NCBI GenBank assembly: GCA_965240325.2
Contig: OZ251252.1
Span: 806,001 to 870,000 of the forward strand
Length of the DNA: 64,000 nt
Source: Rebecca billardiae RCC1528
Taxonomy: Eukaryota; Haptophyta
Reading direction: 5' to 3'
The notes below the pieces were generated by a model. It had not been told where the DNA came from. It saw only the letters and a list, made by a program, of their open reading frames with translations, and ran no database searches. Below, piece by piece: positions 31,257 through 42,045 of this stretch. The translations under genes and the position numbers were made by a program. The first letter of the stretch is position 1, and every line of letters begins with the position of its first letter.

Positions 31257-31885
31257 GGTTGTATAACCGCTCGGTTATGCGGGTATAACTCACCGGTAGC
31301 CCTCATGAGGGCGGGCTGGCAGCCCGGGTCCGGCTGCCCGAAGGTTTTCCGGTCGTCAAGCCGAGCCAGGCCCGGACAGGGGGTGGGCGCGGATCCGCGC
31401 AGTAGCTTGGCAAGCGATGCGCCTCTCTGCGCGCGCTCGCTGGCTGCATCCGCGGCTCGGCGGCCGGCGTGGCTGCTGGGTCACCGCGGCGCTGGTGGCT
31501 GCCCCTCCTCTGGGAGTTGTTTCTCCCTGCCCTCCCACCCGGCTGGTTGCTGGGTGGGCATGGCCTGGGTGCGCGCGGTGTCGGGGGGGGTGGAGGCCCT
31601 CGAGGCCTCTGCCCCCTGCGGCGCCGCGCTCGGCCCAAACTTGCGTTGGGGGAGGGCGTCGGCTGCCAGCGCCTGCGGTCTATCTACGTGCTCCATCGAG
31701 TACTTCCTCTTCGGCGTCTAGGCGGTCGGCTTCTGTCGGCGTAGTTGCTCGAATGCATCGGCGAGTCCTTTCTGGTCGGCGTCGCATCCTGGACGGCTTC
31801 GGGGGTGTGACCTAGTCACCTCACGCGTTTATCAACGCGGCCCCCACCTCAATCTACTCTCATGTGGGTCTACCGAGTGAGTTAT
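31257..31885. mobile_element. short-TIR element, short copy
   Basis: 629 bp. The first about 268 bp match the long copy from 29869, and the last about 296 bp match 30961-31256, nearly without difference. The 825-bp centre of the long copy (30136-30960) is replaced by about 65 bp of unrelated sequence. The two copies are in direct contact with no intervening host sequence. Confidence 0.75.
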
Positions 31886-31936
31886 TTTGTTGGAGTTTCC
31901 TTAACGGCCGCTTTAAAAAAGAAATCGTTGCTGTGA

Positions 31937-32841
31937 TGCAGCGTGATGCCGCGCATGCACGTTGCCCGGGATCGGAAGTGAACATTGACCAGCAGCCGAT
32001 GATGGCGGGCGGCGCCGATGCATGGCACTATAGTCGCGGCCGACATAAGACTCACACTGCATAATAATAATGCATCAGTGTGACCGTCGCGCCGTGCTGC
32101 TGCCGCCAGCGGGACCCGGTCCCGGAGTCGGCAGACGGCGACCGGCGGCGGCTACTGTCTCGGTGCTGACGATCGACAGCAGGCGGAGTGCGTATACGCT
32201 TATATTATTATTATTTGACAGAGCATTATAATATATCAGTATAGTAGTCGCGTATATATATAATCTGATATGCGCTGACGATCACCAGCAGCAGTCTTAT
32301 TCTGATGACATTGCGTAGCGTCTCAGAGTCAGATTGATGTGAGTAGCAGACGTCGTACAGACGAGCAAGATGATAGAACTAAATAATAAAAATAATAACG
32401 GCGGCCGGCGGATCATCAGCGGATGAGTGAGTAGTATGAGTCGAAACGATCGGCGCGGACCGGCGTCGCGCAGCCCGGTCGGTCGTCACGGAGGTCCGGA
32501 TCATCATCAGTGAACGACGCGAATCTATTATTATATCAATATATATATTATGTATTCAGCCAGCGTTAGCGACGACGACGATGATGACGACGATTCATAT
32601 TGCGCGTGCCTATGTAGTACGACGACTGCGCTACATGGAATTCCGCGGATCACTGTACTTGCATCGGGTCGCCGCGCTCCTGCGCATCGGAGCCCGCACG
32701 CATGACTCCGGTCAGTCGTCGTGATGGGCACATCATTTATTTGCATGCGATGCAAATGATGACCCCAGCCTCTGGCGTGCGCCAGTCCGCACATCGGTGT
32801 CACCACGGTGCTGCTGCTGCTGAGATCGATGGCCCTGATGA
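31937..32841. other. lower-GC intergenic region
   Basis: Short AT-rich stretches (TATTATTATT, ATATATATA) and GAC/GAT runs. No gene recognised. A CATTTATTTGCATGCGATGC-type near-palindrome lies around 32732-32757. Confidence 0.5.
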
Positions 32842-34851
32842 TTATCCGCGCAGCTGGTTCTCAAGCGAGCGCGCGTAGTTGAGCCGTGCCTGCACGCGCT
32901 CGTCGCTGCTCAGCGTGTATCATCGGCAGTGGGCGGCGGGGTCGGCGGCGTCGCGCATCAGGGCAGGAGGGCGCAGCGCAGGGACAAAATATTGAGTAAC
33001 GATGCGGATCACGGTCGCAACGCCGCTGGCCTCGCCAGGGCTGACATTGCTGGGCGTAGTGATGATGACGAGTGGCGCGGCGCAAGTGTTCTGCAGCAGA
33101 ACACTTACACCGCGCCACTCGTCATCATCACGCCCAATGACAGACCTGGCGAGGCCGGTGGCATTACAACTCACTTCTGCAGCAGCAGCAGAAAGCAGCG
33201 AGGCGCGCGCGCGTGATGCCGCGCACCCGGATCCAGTGGCGGCCACCTCCATGCTCAGCATCTGGCGCAGCACGCGCACGTGCGCGGGGTCGGCCACCTC
33301 CTCGGCCAGCTGCAGCTGCATGCGCATGTGCTGCACGCCGTCCTGGTGCTGCACGCGCTCGCTCTGCAGCTCGCTCTGCAGCCTCTCTCCCTTACGCTTG
33401 TGCACGTGCAGCTCCATCATGAGCTCGGCAATCATCGCATCTGCATCCATAAGTTTGCGGTGCTCTGCCTCGGCCGACTGCAGCTGCATGCGCAACTGCT
33501 GCACCTCGTCCAGGCGCTGCGCGCGCTCGCTCTGCAGCTCGCTCTGCAGCTTCTCCACCTCGCGCTTGTGCACATCCAGCTCCGTCATGAGTGCGTCGAT
33601 CGTCGCATCTGCCTCCATACGCCTGCGGTGCTCTGCCTGATCGTCAGGCTGATGCGCGAGCTGGACGGCGTGGACGCGCGCCTGCTGGTCCTGCTGCTGG
33701 TCAGCGCTGGCCACGAGCCGCGCGATGAGCACAGGCCCCTCCCTGTCGTGGGCAGTTTCGTCGTCAGCCGTCGGTGCCACCGAAGGCGCGTCGTGCATAG
33801 GCGCCGGCTCACTCTCATCCACGCGGGCCTCGACGTCTGCGCCAATGCAAGAGCCAGCAGGGTCTTCCGCGCGCGGCTGCGCGGGCTGCCGCTGCAATCG
33901 GTTGATGGGCTGCTCGGCACCAGCAGCGCGGTTATCGTCGTCGTCGTGCTGATGGAAACCCTGCCCTTCGTAGTCGGAGCCAGTGGTCCGCCCCGTGCCG
34001 GCGGCTGGCGGCAGTACGTCACCCCGTCGCGCGCGACTCGGCTTCCGACCACGCCGCTTGTAGAGCTTGTTGAGCTCGATCTCATCCTGCCTCGGAAAGT
34101 TGAGGCGCCTCTCGCCGACCTTGCCGCATTTGCGCACGAGATCATCGAACGCGCGCGCAGCTTCCTTTGCAGTCGCAAAGGAAGGGGTGCGCTCACATCC
34201 GAGCACGCCATACCACTGCGTCTGGCCGCGTTCGCGCTTCTCCGAGCGCACGCCCTCGGCGCACTCCAAATCTTGCTCGCGCTCCTCCGGCTTGGGAAAG
34301 TTGAGGCGCTTGACGCCAACGAGGCACTCCTTGCGCACGAGGTCGTCGTACGCGCTCGCCGCCTCCCCCTCCGTGGAAAAGGGGTCTCCGGGCGTGCTGT
34401 ACGTCTTGCCGTTGTGTTGAAAGCGTACGGCCCAGTGACCGCAGCGGTTGTCTACGCCGTGGAAGCAGTGGCGCTGGAGGGCGAAGGCCACTTGGTTGTC
34501 GTCATCACCGTCGTCGTCGTGGCAAGCGCCGAGTTGCAGCTCCCCTGCAGTAGCCGTCGGCGCAGCAGCTCGCGTGGCATGTCGGACGCCACTCTCCTGT
34601 ACTGGGCGGACGTCACTTGTGCCCGCGCTGGTCCTCTCGCGCGTCAGCATGCGCGGCTGGGCGCCGCTGGCATGAGGATGCCCATCAGCAGCCACGCGCA
34701 CGCGCTGCACACGGAGCTCGGCCGCGTCATCGGTGTGAGCATCGGCAGCGTCGGAGCGGGTGCGGCGGCCGAGGAGCTTGCCGTGCTCCACGCTGCGCGT
34801 GGGCGCCTGGCACGCCGCCTCCAGATCGCTGCTCTCCACAACACGCTGCAT
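32842..34851 (-). CDS. AP2/ERF-domain transcription factor A with coiled-coil tail
   Basis: Model: exon 1 34851-33227, GT-AG intron 33226-32906 (321 bp), exon 2 32905-32842, giving 562 aa. Exon 2 encodes DERVQARLNYARSLENQLRG, a leucine-zipper-like end also found in paralogue B. A full AP2 domain lies at about residues 131-187 (CGHWAVRFQHNGKTYSTPG, then EAASAYDDLVRK, LNFPK). A second, shortened one lies at about 213-254 (YGVLGCERTPSFATAKEA, then RLNFPR) and lacks much of the DNA-contacting sheet. Residues about 395-505 form a coiled coil made of two related blocks of about 55 residues (ELDVHKREVEKLQSELQSER and its repeat). It should bind DNA as a dimer in the nucleus. The intron holds a near-perfect 150-nt hairpin. 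The start is the first ATG of the frame; upstream exons are possible. Confidence 0.8.
33019..33168. repeat. near-perfect long hairpin inside the intron of AP2 gene A
   Basis: Arms of about 70-76 nt (left 33019-33094, right from 33096) meet at a one-base centre. The middle 17 nt, TGTTCTGC-A-GCAGAACA, is fully symmetric. Only a few mismatches and one small indel interrupt the arms. It lies wholly within the 321-bp intron. Confidence 0.9.
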
Positions 34852-35689
34852 CCTGGGTTGGCGGAGTCGTCGGGCGGGCGGCGAGTGCGAGTGTCGCGGC
34901 GCAGCCGTGGCGGATGTGACTCTCTATGTAGTGACTCCATGTGAGTACTTGACGTAGTTGATATCGATGATGAGTTCCAAAGTACCTGATGAGCGGTTCC
35001 AATAATAAAGGACGACAGTTGACTAAGATCGAGACGCACACAGCTCAGGCAGGCGAGATTGAACAGTAGCGCGCGGCTCGACGACGCGGCCTCGGCGCGC
35101 CGAGAGGGCCACGAGAGGGCCTTCTCAATGCAGTTTCTACATTCGGCCCGAGGCGGCGGCCTACTATTCTGTAGTGGGATTCGATGAAGCAATTCTCGAC
35201 CGGTCGTAATTGCGTATGCGTTCTAATTCTTGGCACGAGGGAAGCAGCTCTTGAGCTCGTGAACGGTTGGAATCCATCGGGAAGCAGTGAGCTCGTGAGT
35301 TGGAATCCATCGTGGGAAACTCGATACACCTCTTTCCAGCAGTCTTTCCTGGCCCGGACGCGCTGTAAAATCGGACTACGGTGCGCCAGGTCTGAGGTCA
35401 ATAATTATACCGCCATTATTATTGATCTATACTGACGATCTACTATGTCACTATCACGATAGCTGTACGAGACACAGCTACCAGGGTCACCTCGCTCGAT
35501 AGCAGCGCTGTCATTATATATATATATAGTGATCTGAGGGCATCCGCTTCGGCCTTCACCGCACGCTCGGCTCTCTGCAGGCGGACGGACTACTGCTGCT
35601 GCTGTAGTTTTGCATGTCATCCGCCTTATTAGTAATAGTATACTGCTCGATCACTCCTGCTCAGCTGCTGAGATATCATCAGCCCCTGC
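34852..35689. other. region between the two AP2 genes
   Basis: No gene recognised. It holds a short tandem duplication (GAGCTCGTGA followed by GGAATCCATCG, twice, about 35253-35320), a small TA run (35517-35527), and a 24-bp word (35034-35057) shared with the upstream region of a homeodomain gene. Confidence 0.55.
35034..35057. repeat. 24-bp word shared with the region upstream of homeodomain gene 1
   Basis: ACGCACACAGCTCAGGCA then GGCGAG is identical at 48645-48668. Both copies lie on the same strand, upstream of minus-strand transcription-factor genes (183 bp and 89 bp from the start codons). An inverted partial copy (CCTGAGCTGTGTGCGTCTC) is at about 48902-48920. Confidence 0.75.
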
Positions 35690-37763
35690 TTATCCAGCAT
35701 GACGCAGCTGGTTCTCATTCTCAAGCGAGCGCATGTAGTTGAGCCGTGCCTGCACGCGCTCATCTCGGCGTCTGCAGATCGATCATCCGATGACGATCGA
35801 CCGCCGCCAATTATTCGATCGTCATCGATGGACGAGTGCGTAGTAGTATAGCCGCGTGTCGTCATGGATGGATCGAGCACCAGCCAGGGGGAGGCGGGGC
35901 GCGGCGCGCAACACCATGAGAATAATCAAGCAGGATGGATTAATAGTACATCGCGGTCGCATTGCAGCCCACCAAGCCAGGCAATGGGATTGGCTGGCGC
36001 GTTGCATATGCATGCGCCGTGTACTGCGCAGGTTGCGAGGCGCGCACGCATGATGCCGCGCACCCGGATCCAGTGGCGGCCACCTCCATGCTCAGCATCT
36101 GGCGCAGCACGCGCACGTGCGCGGGGTCGGCCACCTCCTCGGCCAGCTGCAGCTGCATGCGCATGTGCTGCACGTCATCCTGGTGCTGCGCGCGCTCGCT
36201 CTGCAGCTCGCTCTGCAGCCTCTCCCCCTTACGCTTGTGCACGTGCAGCTCCATCATGAGCTCGGCGATCATCGCATCTGCATCCATAAGTTTGCGGTGC
36301 TCTGCCTCGGCCGACTGCAGCTGCATGCGCAACTGCTGCACCTCGTCCAGGCGCTGCGCGCGCTCGCTCTGCAGCTCGCTCTGCAGCTTCTCCACCTCGC
36401 GCGTGTGCACATCCAGCTCCGTCATGAGTGCGTCGATCGTCGCATCTGCCTCCATACGCCTGCGGTGCTCTGCCTGATCAGGCTGATGCGCGAGCTGGAC
36501 GGCGTCGGCGCGCGTCTGCTGGGTGGCGAGCAGGTTGGGCGACTCGCTGCCAGTGCCGTCGCCAGCTGCTGCGAGGGTTGCCGTAGCATGCGCGGTCGAG
36601 GGCAGGAGTGGCCCTGCCTCCCTGGCGCGCGTCTCGACGACTGCGCCGAAGCCAGAGTCAGCCGCAGGAGGCTCACTGCGCAGCGGCTGAACGGACTGCT
36701 GGCCGATGATGGGCAGGTCCGACATCGCAGCTGCGTCGAAGCACCCGGCCTGATGCTCATCGGCCATCGTACGCTGCTGCTCGGTCGTAGGATGGCAAGA
36801 GCGGAGCTGCTGTGTGTCGGCGGCGGCTTGCGTCGCAGGTCCCTCCGCCGCGCCACGCGGCGGCTTGCGTCCCGCGCGCTCGTTACGCTTGCGCTCGTGC
36901 CGCGTGTTGGGGAAGTTGAGCCGCTTGACGCCGACGAGTTGTGCTTCGCGCACGAGCGCGTCGTTGGCGAGCGCCGCTTCGGTTGCAGTCATGTAGTGAG
37001 ATAGCCTCGGGCGATACCGCACACCCAAGTGGCTAAACTCGCATCGCCATGGTCTGTCGACGTGCCGAGGGCGATTGTCCTTGTACACGTAGTGGAGCGT
37101 GCCGGATGGTGCCAGCTCGTCGTCATCTCGATGATGCGTTTGGGGAGCACCGGGTTCGACGCTAGTGGCGTGGACCCATGCGAGCGCGCCGAGCTGCCCG
37201 TACCCGCCTTGGCCCTCAGCGACTGCCTCGCCCTCGTCATCGCCGTCATCGTTGATGCCGTGACGAGAGCCGCGAGCAGCGCCGAGCTGCGGGATCACAC
37301 CAGTGGCGATCCGCTCAGCAGCTTGGGTGGCGAGGCGGAGGCCGCCCTCCTGCGTCGGGTCCATGCCATCGATGCCGCCCCCAGCCGCCTCGAGCGTCAT
37401 TGACCGCTGGCGGGCACTCTCGTGCTCGCCAGAAGCCACGCGCCGGCGGCGCGCACGGAACTCGGCCGCGTCCGCGAGAGGGGGGGCGGGCGCGCCGGCG
37501 CCGCGGTGGAGGACGAGCTTGTCGTGCTCCGAGCTGCGCTTCGGCTCGTCGGTGGTCGGCCGCTTCAGGTCAGACGACCGATCGCCTTGCGCACGCCCAT
37601 CGCTCTCTTCTCCACGCTCCATGGCTCGCTCGCGGGCGGCGGCGCTGGCGCTTTTTCGACGACGGTGCGCCCCAATCGCGCGGGCGCGGCCGTGGTGTGT
37701 GGAACCGGTACGGGTTATTCGTCTGGAATCCGGGCGCCGCGCGCGCTGGGCTCGCGAATGCAT
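35690..37763 (-). CDS. AP2/ERF-domain transcription factor B with coiled-coil tail
   Basis: Model: exon 1 37763-36064, GT-AG intron 36063-35772 (292 bp), exon 2 35771-35690, giving 593 aa. The splice position and phase are the same as in paralogue A, and exon 2 ends with the matching RVQARLNYMRSLENENQLRH. The AP2 domain (about residues 230-292) reads YKDNRPRHVDRPWRCEFSHL, then TEAALANDALVREAQLVGVK, RLNFP. It is strongly diverged from A, and only one domain is seen. The coiled-coil region (36064-36500) is almost identical to A at nucleotide level, while everything N-terminal differs. The basic N-terminus probably includes nuclear signals (RRKSASAAARER, KRPTTDEPKRSS). Start is the first ATG in the frame; an unseen upstream exon is possible. 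Confidence 0.78.
35788..35827. repeat. 13-bp perfect stem-loop just outside the intron branch region of AP2 gene B
   Basis: CGATGACGATCGA (35788-35800) and its complement (35815-35827) enclose 14 nt. It lies within the 292-bp intron, near its 3' end on the minus strand. It is much shorter than the hairpin in the matching intron of AP2 gene A and unrelated in sequence. Confidence 0.8.
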
Positions 37764-38026
37764 GAGAATGCATGCTGCCTACGTACGACGATATTCAATC
37801 CAGCGCCAGATCGAAGCTGCGCGAATGCCCGGACGCCCGGCCGCCGCCATGCGATTCCCGACCGCGGCGCATGGGCAGTCAATCGTGGCCCTCCGGCTCG
37901 CGGTTCCAAGGGGACTCCCCTTGCTCGTTCGATCAGTGACTCATCAGAATTGATGCGCGGCAATAATCCCGCGCATACTAGGATCCAGCCCGACGAAAGT
38001 CAGCGCTATAATATATATATATATAT

Positions 38027-39087
38027 GGGTTGGCGCTGCGCGTCAACTTGGGCTGGAAACCTGTTTCTGAAACGCATGACGGCATGATCAGATGATGGCT
38101 CGCGGCCGGTACTGCCTGAGCTCGGAATTCCGACGCTGCCAACGGCGCCACAGGGGCGCAGCGGCGGGGCTGACGACGCGCGTGCGCCGACGTCTGACCA
38201 CGGAGTGCGCGCTGCAATGACTGACCCGTCTGCAGCACCACGCCCCGCGCGGTGAGTGAGAGTGTGGCCCGCGCCCAAGCGAGAACGCGGGCCGGGCGGC
38301 ACTCCGCCGACCTCGCCGGCCGCCGACCAGCCCGCGGCGCCGCCTGCTGCACACGCAGTCGCGCGCTCGCGCGTGGAGGGCGGACCTGCGCGTATGTATG
38401 CGCCCGCCGGGCTTGCCGCTTCATCCGCTGGCACCGCAGGCGAGCCGCTCGTCGCGCGCAGTGCAGGTCGAGCCCGCTCCGCCGCCACCGAGCCGGCGCC
38501 ACGCCTCGCGCTCGTGCTCGAGCTGAGGCGGCGCGTGTCGCCCGAGCCGGCGGGTTCGCGCGCGTGCGCGTGGTGGGCAGCCTCGCGCGTGCGCCCGCCG
38601 CGCGCCCCGCGTCGCTCGCTTGGCGCCGCACGCGACGTCAAGGGCGACCCTTGGAATGGCGTGGGCTCTCGCCTCTCGTCCTTCACGGGACGTCGTCGAC
38701 GCGAGGCCGCGCGAGGTTGCTCCGATGCTCGTAGTCCAATGCAAGATGATACCCGCGTGCCACTATCAGCGCGCCCTGCTTTCCCTCGTGAAATATCTAT
38801 GATAGCGAAAAAGTGACGGTTCGTGCGAATGTGAAGTGTGAACTACTGTGAACTCGCGAGTCGCGACACGACGAATAATTGGCCGATGCGATTCGCGCGA
38901 ATGTGAGTACGCAAAGCGCCGAACGACGAGCGGTTTTACATTGAACGACGAGCGGCTTTTGTCATATCGGGCGCATAAGCGGGTACGCGAATTGCGCTTA
39001 TGTGACCGACAGACGGGTGAGCCGGGCGTCAAAAAAAGGCCTGCGGCGGGCTGGTCCCCAGCGTGATGAAGTCGTGCCTTTGTTCTC
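38027..39087 (+). mobile_element. dispersed 1.05-kb repeat, copy 1
   Basis: The whole stretch matches 58247-59285 in inverted orientation, from GGGTTGGCGCTGCGCG at one end to GTCGTGCCTTTGTTCTC at the other, with scattered substitutions and small indels. Internal words include a repeated GAACGACGAGCGG followed by TTTT. A frame starting MSESVARAQARTRAGR is open in both copies but diverges by shifts and has shadow-like Arg/Ala composition, so I do not call it a gene. It is a non-autonomous transposon family member or a segmental repeat. Confidence 0.85.
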
Positions 39088-39110
39088 ACAGTGAACAAAA
39101 ACGGGATTAT

Positions 39111-41096
39111 CGTTACCGTAACCCGTCCGACACGAGCCGATTTTCGGGGAATTTCTCGCGCGGGCCGCACGAGCGCACAGACGGCGCTACGGTGGTCGCG
39201 CAGGCGCCTGGCGAGTGCCCCGGGCATGGGACTGCAACATCCCACCCAGCCTCCCCATCCCTCCGCCCCTCTCTGCCTCGCCGGGTTGCACGCGGCTGGC
39301 CGGTCACGTAGCTCGTGGTGAGCCATTCGTGAGCGTGGAGCCCTGCTGCTCAGTGCGGCGATGCAGCGAGGCGAAGCGGCGCGTAAGATGGCGCATCTTA
39401 CTCCGAATGCAGTCTGCTACCAGCACAGCCGCCCTCGCCGGAGTGCCTGGTCGTCACCTTCGTCGTGTGCACGTGTCGCGCGCTGCCCATCAACGAGCGA
39501 TCGTAAGCCTTCTCCGGAGCCATTCAAACACGCTCGTCCTCGACGAGGCGTGCGCGAGGCACCACGCGAGCGCGGGAGCGGCCCTTCCTAGCGTAGACCT
39601 GCACGGCCATCCACCTCGCCACAGCCTGCCATGTCACATTCCTCCCCACACACACTGCTCGCGTGCCGCGTGCCGGCCGGTCGACTAGCCAGACAGAAGG
39701 GTGCACAGATATTTTCGACTGCGAGGAGACGGCGGCGAGCACAGGCGCGCAGCGCCGTCCCGCGCTTCATTGGGATGTTCTAGACCAGTCGCGCGCCCGC
39801 GGCACCGCACCCGCCCTCTCCGCGTCGCGTGCCACTCCACACCGCGCGCGTGGCTCTCGACGTGTACGTCGAGGCCATCTTGCGGCCGATTCGTACCCGC
39901 ATGTATTCAACAAATACGACAAATCGCCGAGCTGAACGCACCTCGTCGCGCGATGGCATGGTCGCGCTGTTGGACGTCGCTCGCCGCAGGAAATTCGGTA
40001 CGCGACGAGAGCACGGCGCACGCGCACGGCGCGGCGTGGGAGGCGGGGCGGTGGTGTCCTCGAGCCATCCCGCCCACGCCGCGGTGCGCCAGCCGCCACC
40101 TCGCCGCGCCGTGGCCCATGCCGCGCGGCAGGTGTCGACCAGACCGACCTTGCCGCCCAAAAGAGGGCCGCACCGGAAATTCTGTATTTGTTGAATACGG
40201 ACTTACCCATGTGCCCGCGGTGCGGCGGCGCCTGTGGCGGCGGCGCGGCCCGGCGGCGGCGGCGCGGGCAGCCTGACGGGCCAGATAGGGCGCGCCAGGT
40301 CGGGGCGATCGTGATGGGATGGTTCCATGCGCATCAGTGCGTGCTCCTGTGCATCTCAAGAGCGCGCTGGGCGCCCTCTCTCGCGCCTATGCCCATCCCA
40401 CGCGGTCTGAGAAGCCTCTGTTTGGACACCGTTGGCTGCGCGCTCGGTCGTGGCTGCCCGGCGGGTCGGAGAGGTCGAGGCGAGCCGGGTCGTTCGCGAC
40501 GGACGATGTCTATGGGTTATGGCGAGTGGCAGCACGCAGCTCGGGCGCGCGCCCGGCGCCTCCTCGCCGCGCTACATCCACACCAAGATCTGGCCCCAAA
40601 ACAGGCTTCAAGAGCGAAAGTCAGTCTGGGAGCTGCTCAGGCCGCTGTGTGCGGTTTGGCGGCGTACAAACTTGTGGAGCGGGTGCCCACATGGGTTGGG
40701 CACAATGCTACAGAACGTTTTTCCGCGAAACACCACTTCCTCGCCTCTCCGCGCGCGTGCCGCGCGGCCCCCGTGAACTCATCTCAACAGGTCACGTGTG
40801 GCCGCCCGTGGAGCGAGGGTGGGCGAGGAGGGGCGGGGGAGGGTGACGCCGCCCCAGGGAACCGCCTTGGCAAGCCGGCCGACGCCTCGCAGCCCCCCTC
40901 GCGGCAGTCATACGCGCACGCCCGCCGCTCGGAGCGCGCCATCGATTCGAATGGGCGTGCGCACGACCGACCATGCTCAAACGGCTTCCGGCCCGATCTT
41001 TCTCCACTGTGCGCGGCGCGAAGTGCCGCGAACGGGGCATGAAAAAAATTCCAGCGCATCCCCACTGGGCGGAAGTGCGGACGGGTTACGGTAACG
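39111..41096. mobile_element. 2-kb unit bounded by 19-bp perfect inverted repeats
   Basis: 39111-39129 and 41078-41096 are perfect inverted copies (CGTTACCGTAACCCGTCCG). Weak similarity continues outward (CACAGT about 22-26 bp away on both sides). Its left end starts 23 bp after dispersed repeat copy 1. Inside, open frames (for example around 40188-41042) show no recognisable domain, and a smaller inverted-repeat unit is nested at 39903-40198. It is probably a non-autonomous DNA transposon. Confidence 0.6.
39903..40198. mobile_element. MITE-like 296-bp unit with 15-bp inverted ends
   Basis: GTATTCAACAAATAC at 39903-39917 is perfectly inverted at 40184-40198. The AT-rich ends contrast with the GC-rich interior. 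No coding content. It is nested within the 2-kb unit. Confidence 0.65.
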
Positions 41097-41218
41097 CCGA
41101 AAATCGATTTCTTTACTGTGCTAGTGGGTTTCCAGGATAATTGCGACTAAGTAGACATCGTCACTGCTTATTATTGCTAGGACCAGTCGTTAAATCGTCA
41201 GCATAGAATGCGACGAGT

Positions 41219-41375
41219 AATCCGGACCTGCACCATCGCCCTCGACGCTCGGGGCACAGTAGGGCCATGCGACTGCGAGCCGCGCCACTACTACAGCGCA
41301 CTGGCGCAGGTGGATCCGCGCGCTCCAGAGTCCAGGCCGCAGCTGGCAAGGCAGCGCTCAAGGCAATCCGATCGC
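41219..41375 (+). repeat. dispersed repeat, copy 2
   Basis: Homologous to 18969-19080, and slightly longer here. It runs into a second repeat whose CGCGGGCTCCGGCTTCGGTC end (about 41373-41392) is inverted at about 41898-41920. Confidence 0.65.
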
Positions 41376-41922
41376 GGGCTCCGGCTTCGGTCCACCCCCC
41401 CAGTCCGGTCACTGGACCGTTACATCCCGTGACCGCTGCAATCAGGCGGGATCGCCGGCCTGTCGTCTGATCACTGATGATGATCGTCTACAAGTCCTAC
41501 TCCTAATCATTGGGAGGTGGTCGCAGGATGCGCGCCATTATATATTCTCGTCGTCGTTGAATTATGCGCGCTGCAGAAGTCAGCTGAAGTGCGCTCATTG
41601 ACAATCGGGGGTCGGAAGCGGGACTCTGCGCTGCATGGTCCGCTTGGTTGACTGGCGGCTCGGGGCCAAGACCAGGTGCATCTAATCAATACTAATCTCG
41701 TCCCGAGTAACGGTCGAGCACCCGCCTCCGCGCCAAAATAACCGCGGCCCTCGGCCTTGCAGGGATCGGACCCGCCGGCGGCGTTACTGGCCCTGGGGCC
41801 TAGTACTGGCAGGCCCACTGGCAGGGCTGACCTGATTAGAAGGCGGTGGGCGGTCGGAAGAGTAACGGCGCTGGGGGGTGACCAGTGGTGGTGCTGGTGG
41901 ACCGGAGCCGGAGCCCGCGATT
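41368..41922. repeat. inverted-repeat unit with related fragment at 46.2 kb
   Basis: About 45 bp at 41368-41415 (GCGGGCTCCGGCTTCGGTCC, then CCCCCAGTCCGGTCACTGG) is mirrored at about 41878-41922. Within it, about 41540-41720 resembles inverted 46220-46400 (shared GCATGGTCCGCTT, GGCTCGGGGCCAAGAC). It is a low-copy dispersed family. Confidence 0.55.
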
Positions 41923-42045
41923 TTAAAGAATCAGTCGCGATAGCTACAGCAGTAGTCAGAGCGTCGCCGACGAAGCGGCCGAGCACACGCGGACCGATAA
42001 GCGGTCGAGCACACGCAGCAGAAATGGATCCCATGTCGACTGATA

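Larger units (their letters stand above)
26369..31936. mobile_element. 5.6-kb island bounded by 36-bp terminal inverted repeats
   Basis: 26369-26404 and 31901-31936 are inverted copies with one mismatch (ATCACAGCAACGA at the outer end, TTTAAAGCGGCCGTTA inside). The flanks beyond them do not match. Inside lie broken minus-strand coding sequence, a GC minisatellite and two copies of a separate short-TIR element. This layout fits a degenerate DNA transposon that received later insertions. No intact transposase is seen. Confidence 0.6.

Noticed and set aside
38252-38734. Conserved short protein in both copies of the 1.05-kb repeat
   Set aside because: Frames diverge through shifts and have shadow composition; similarity is explained by DNA-level repeat homology.
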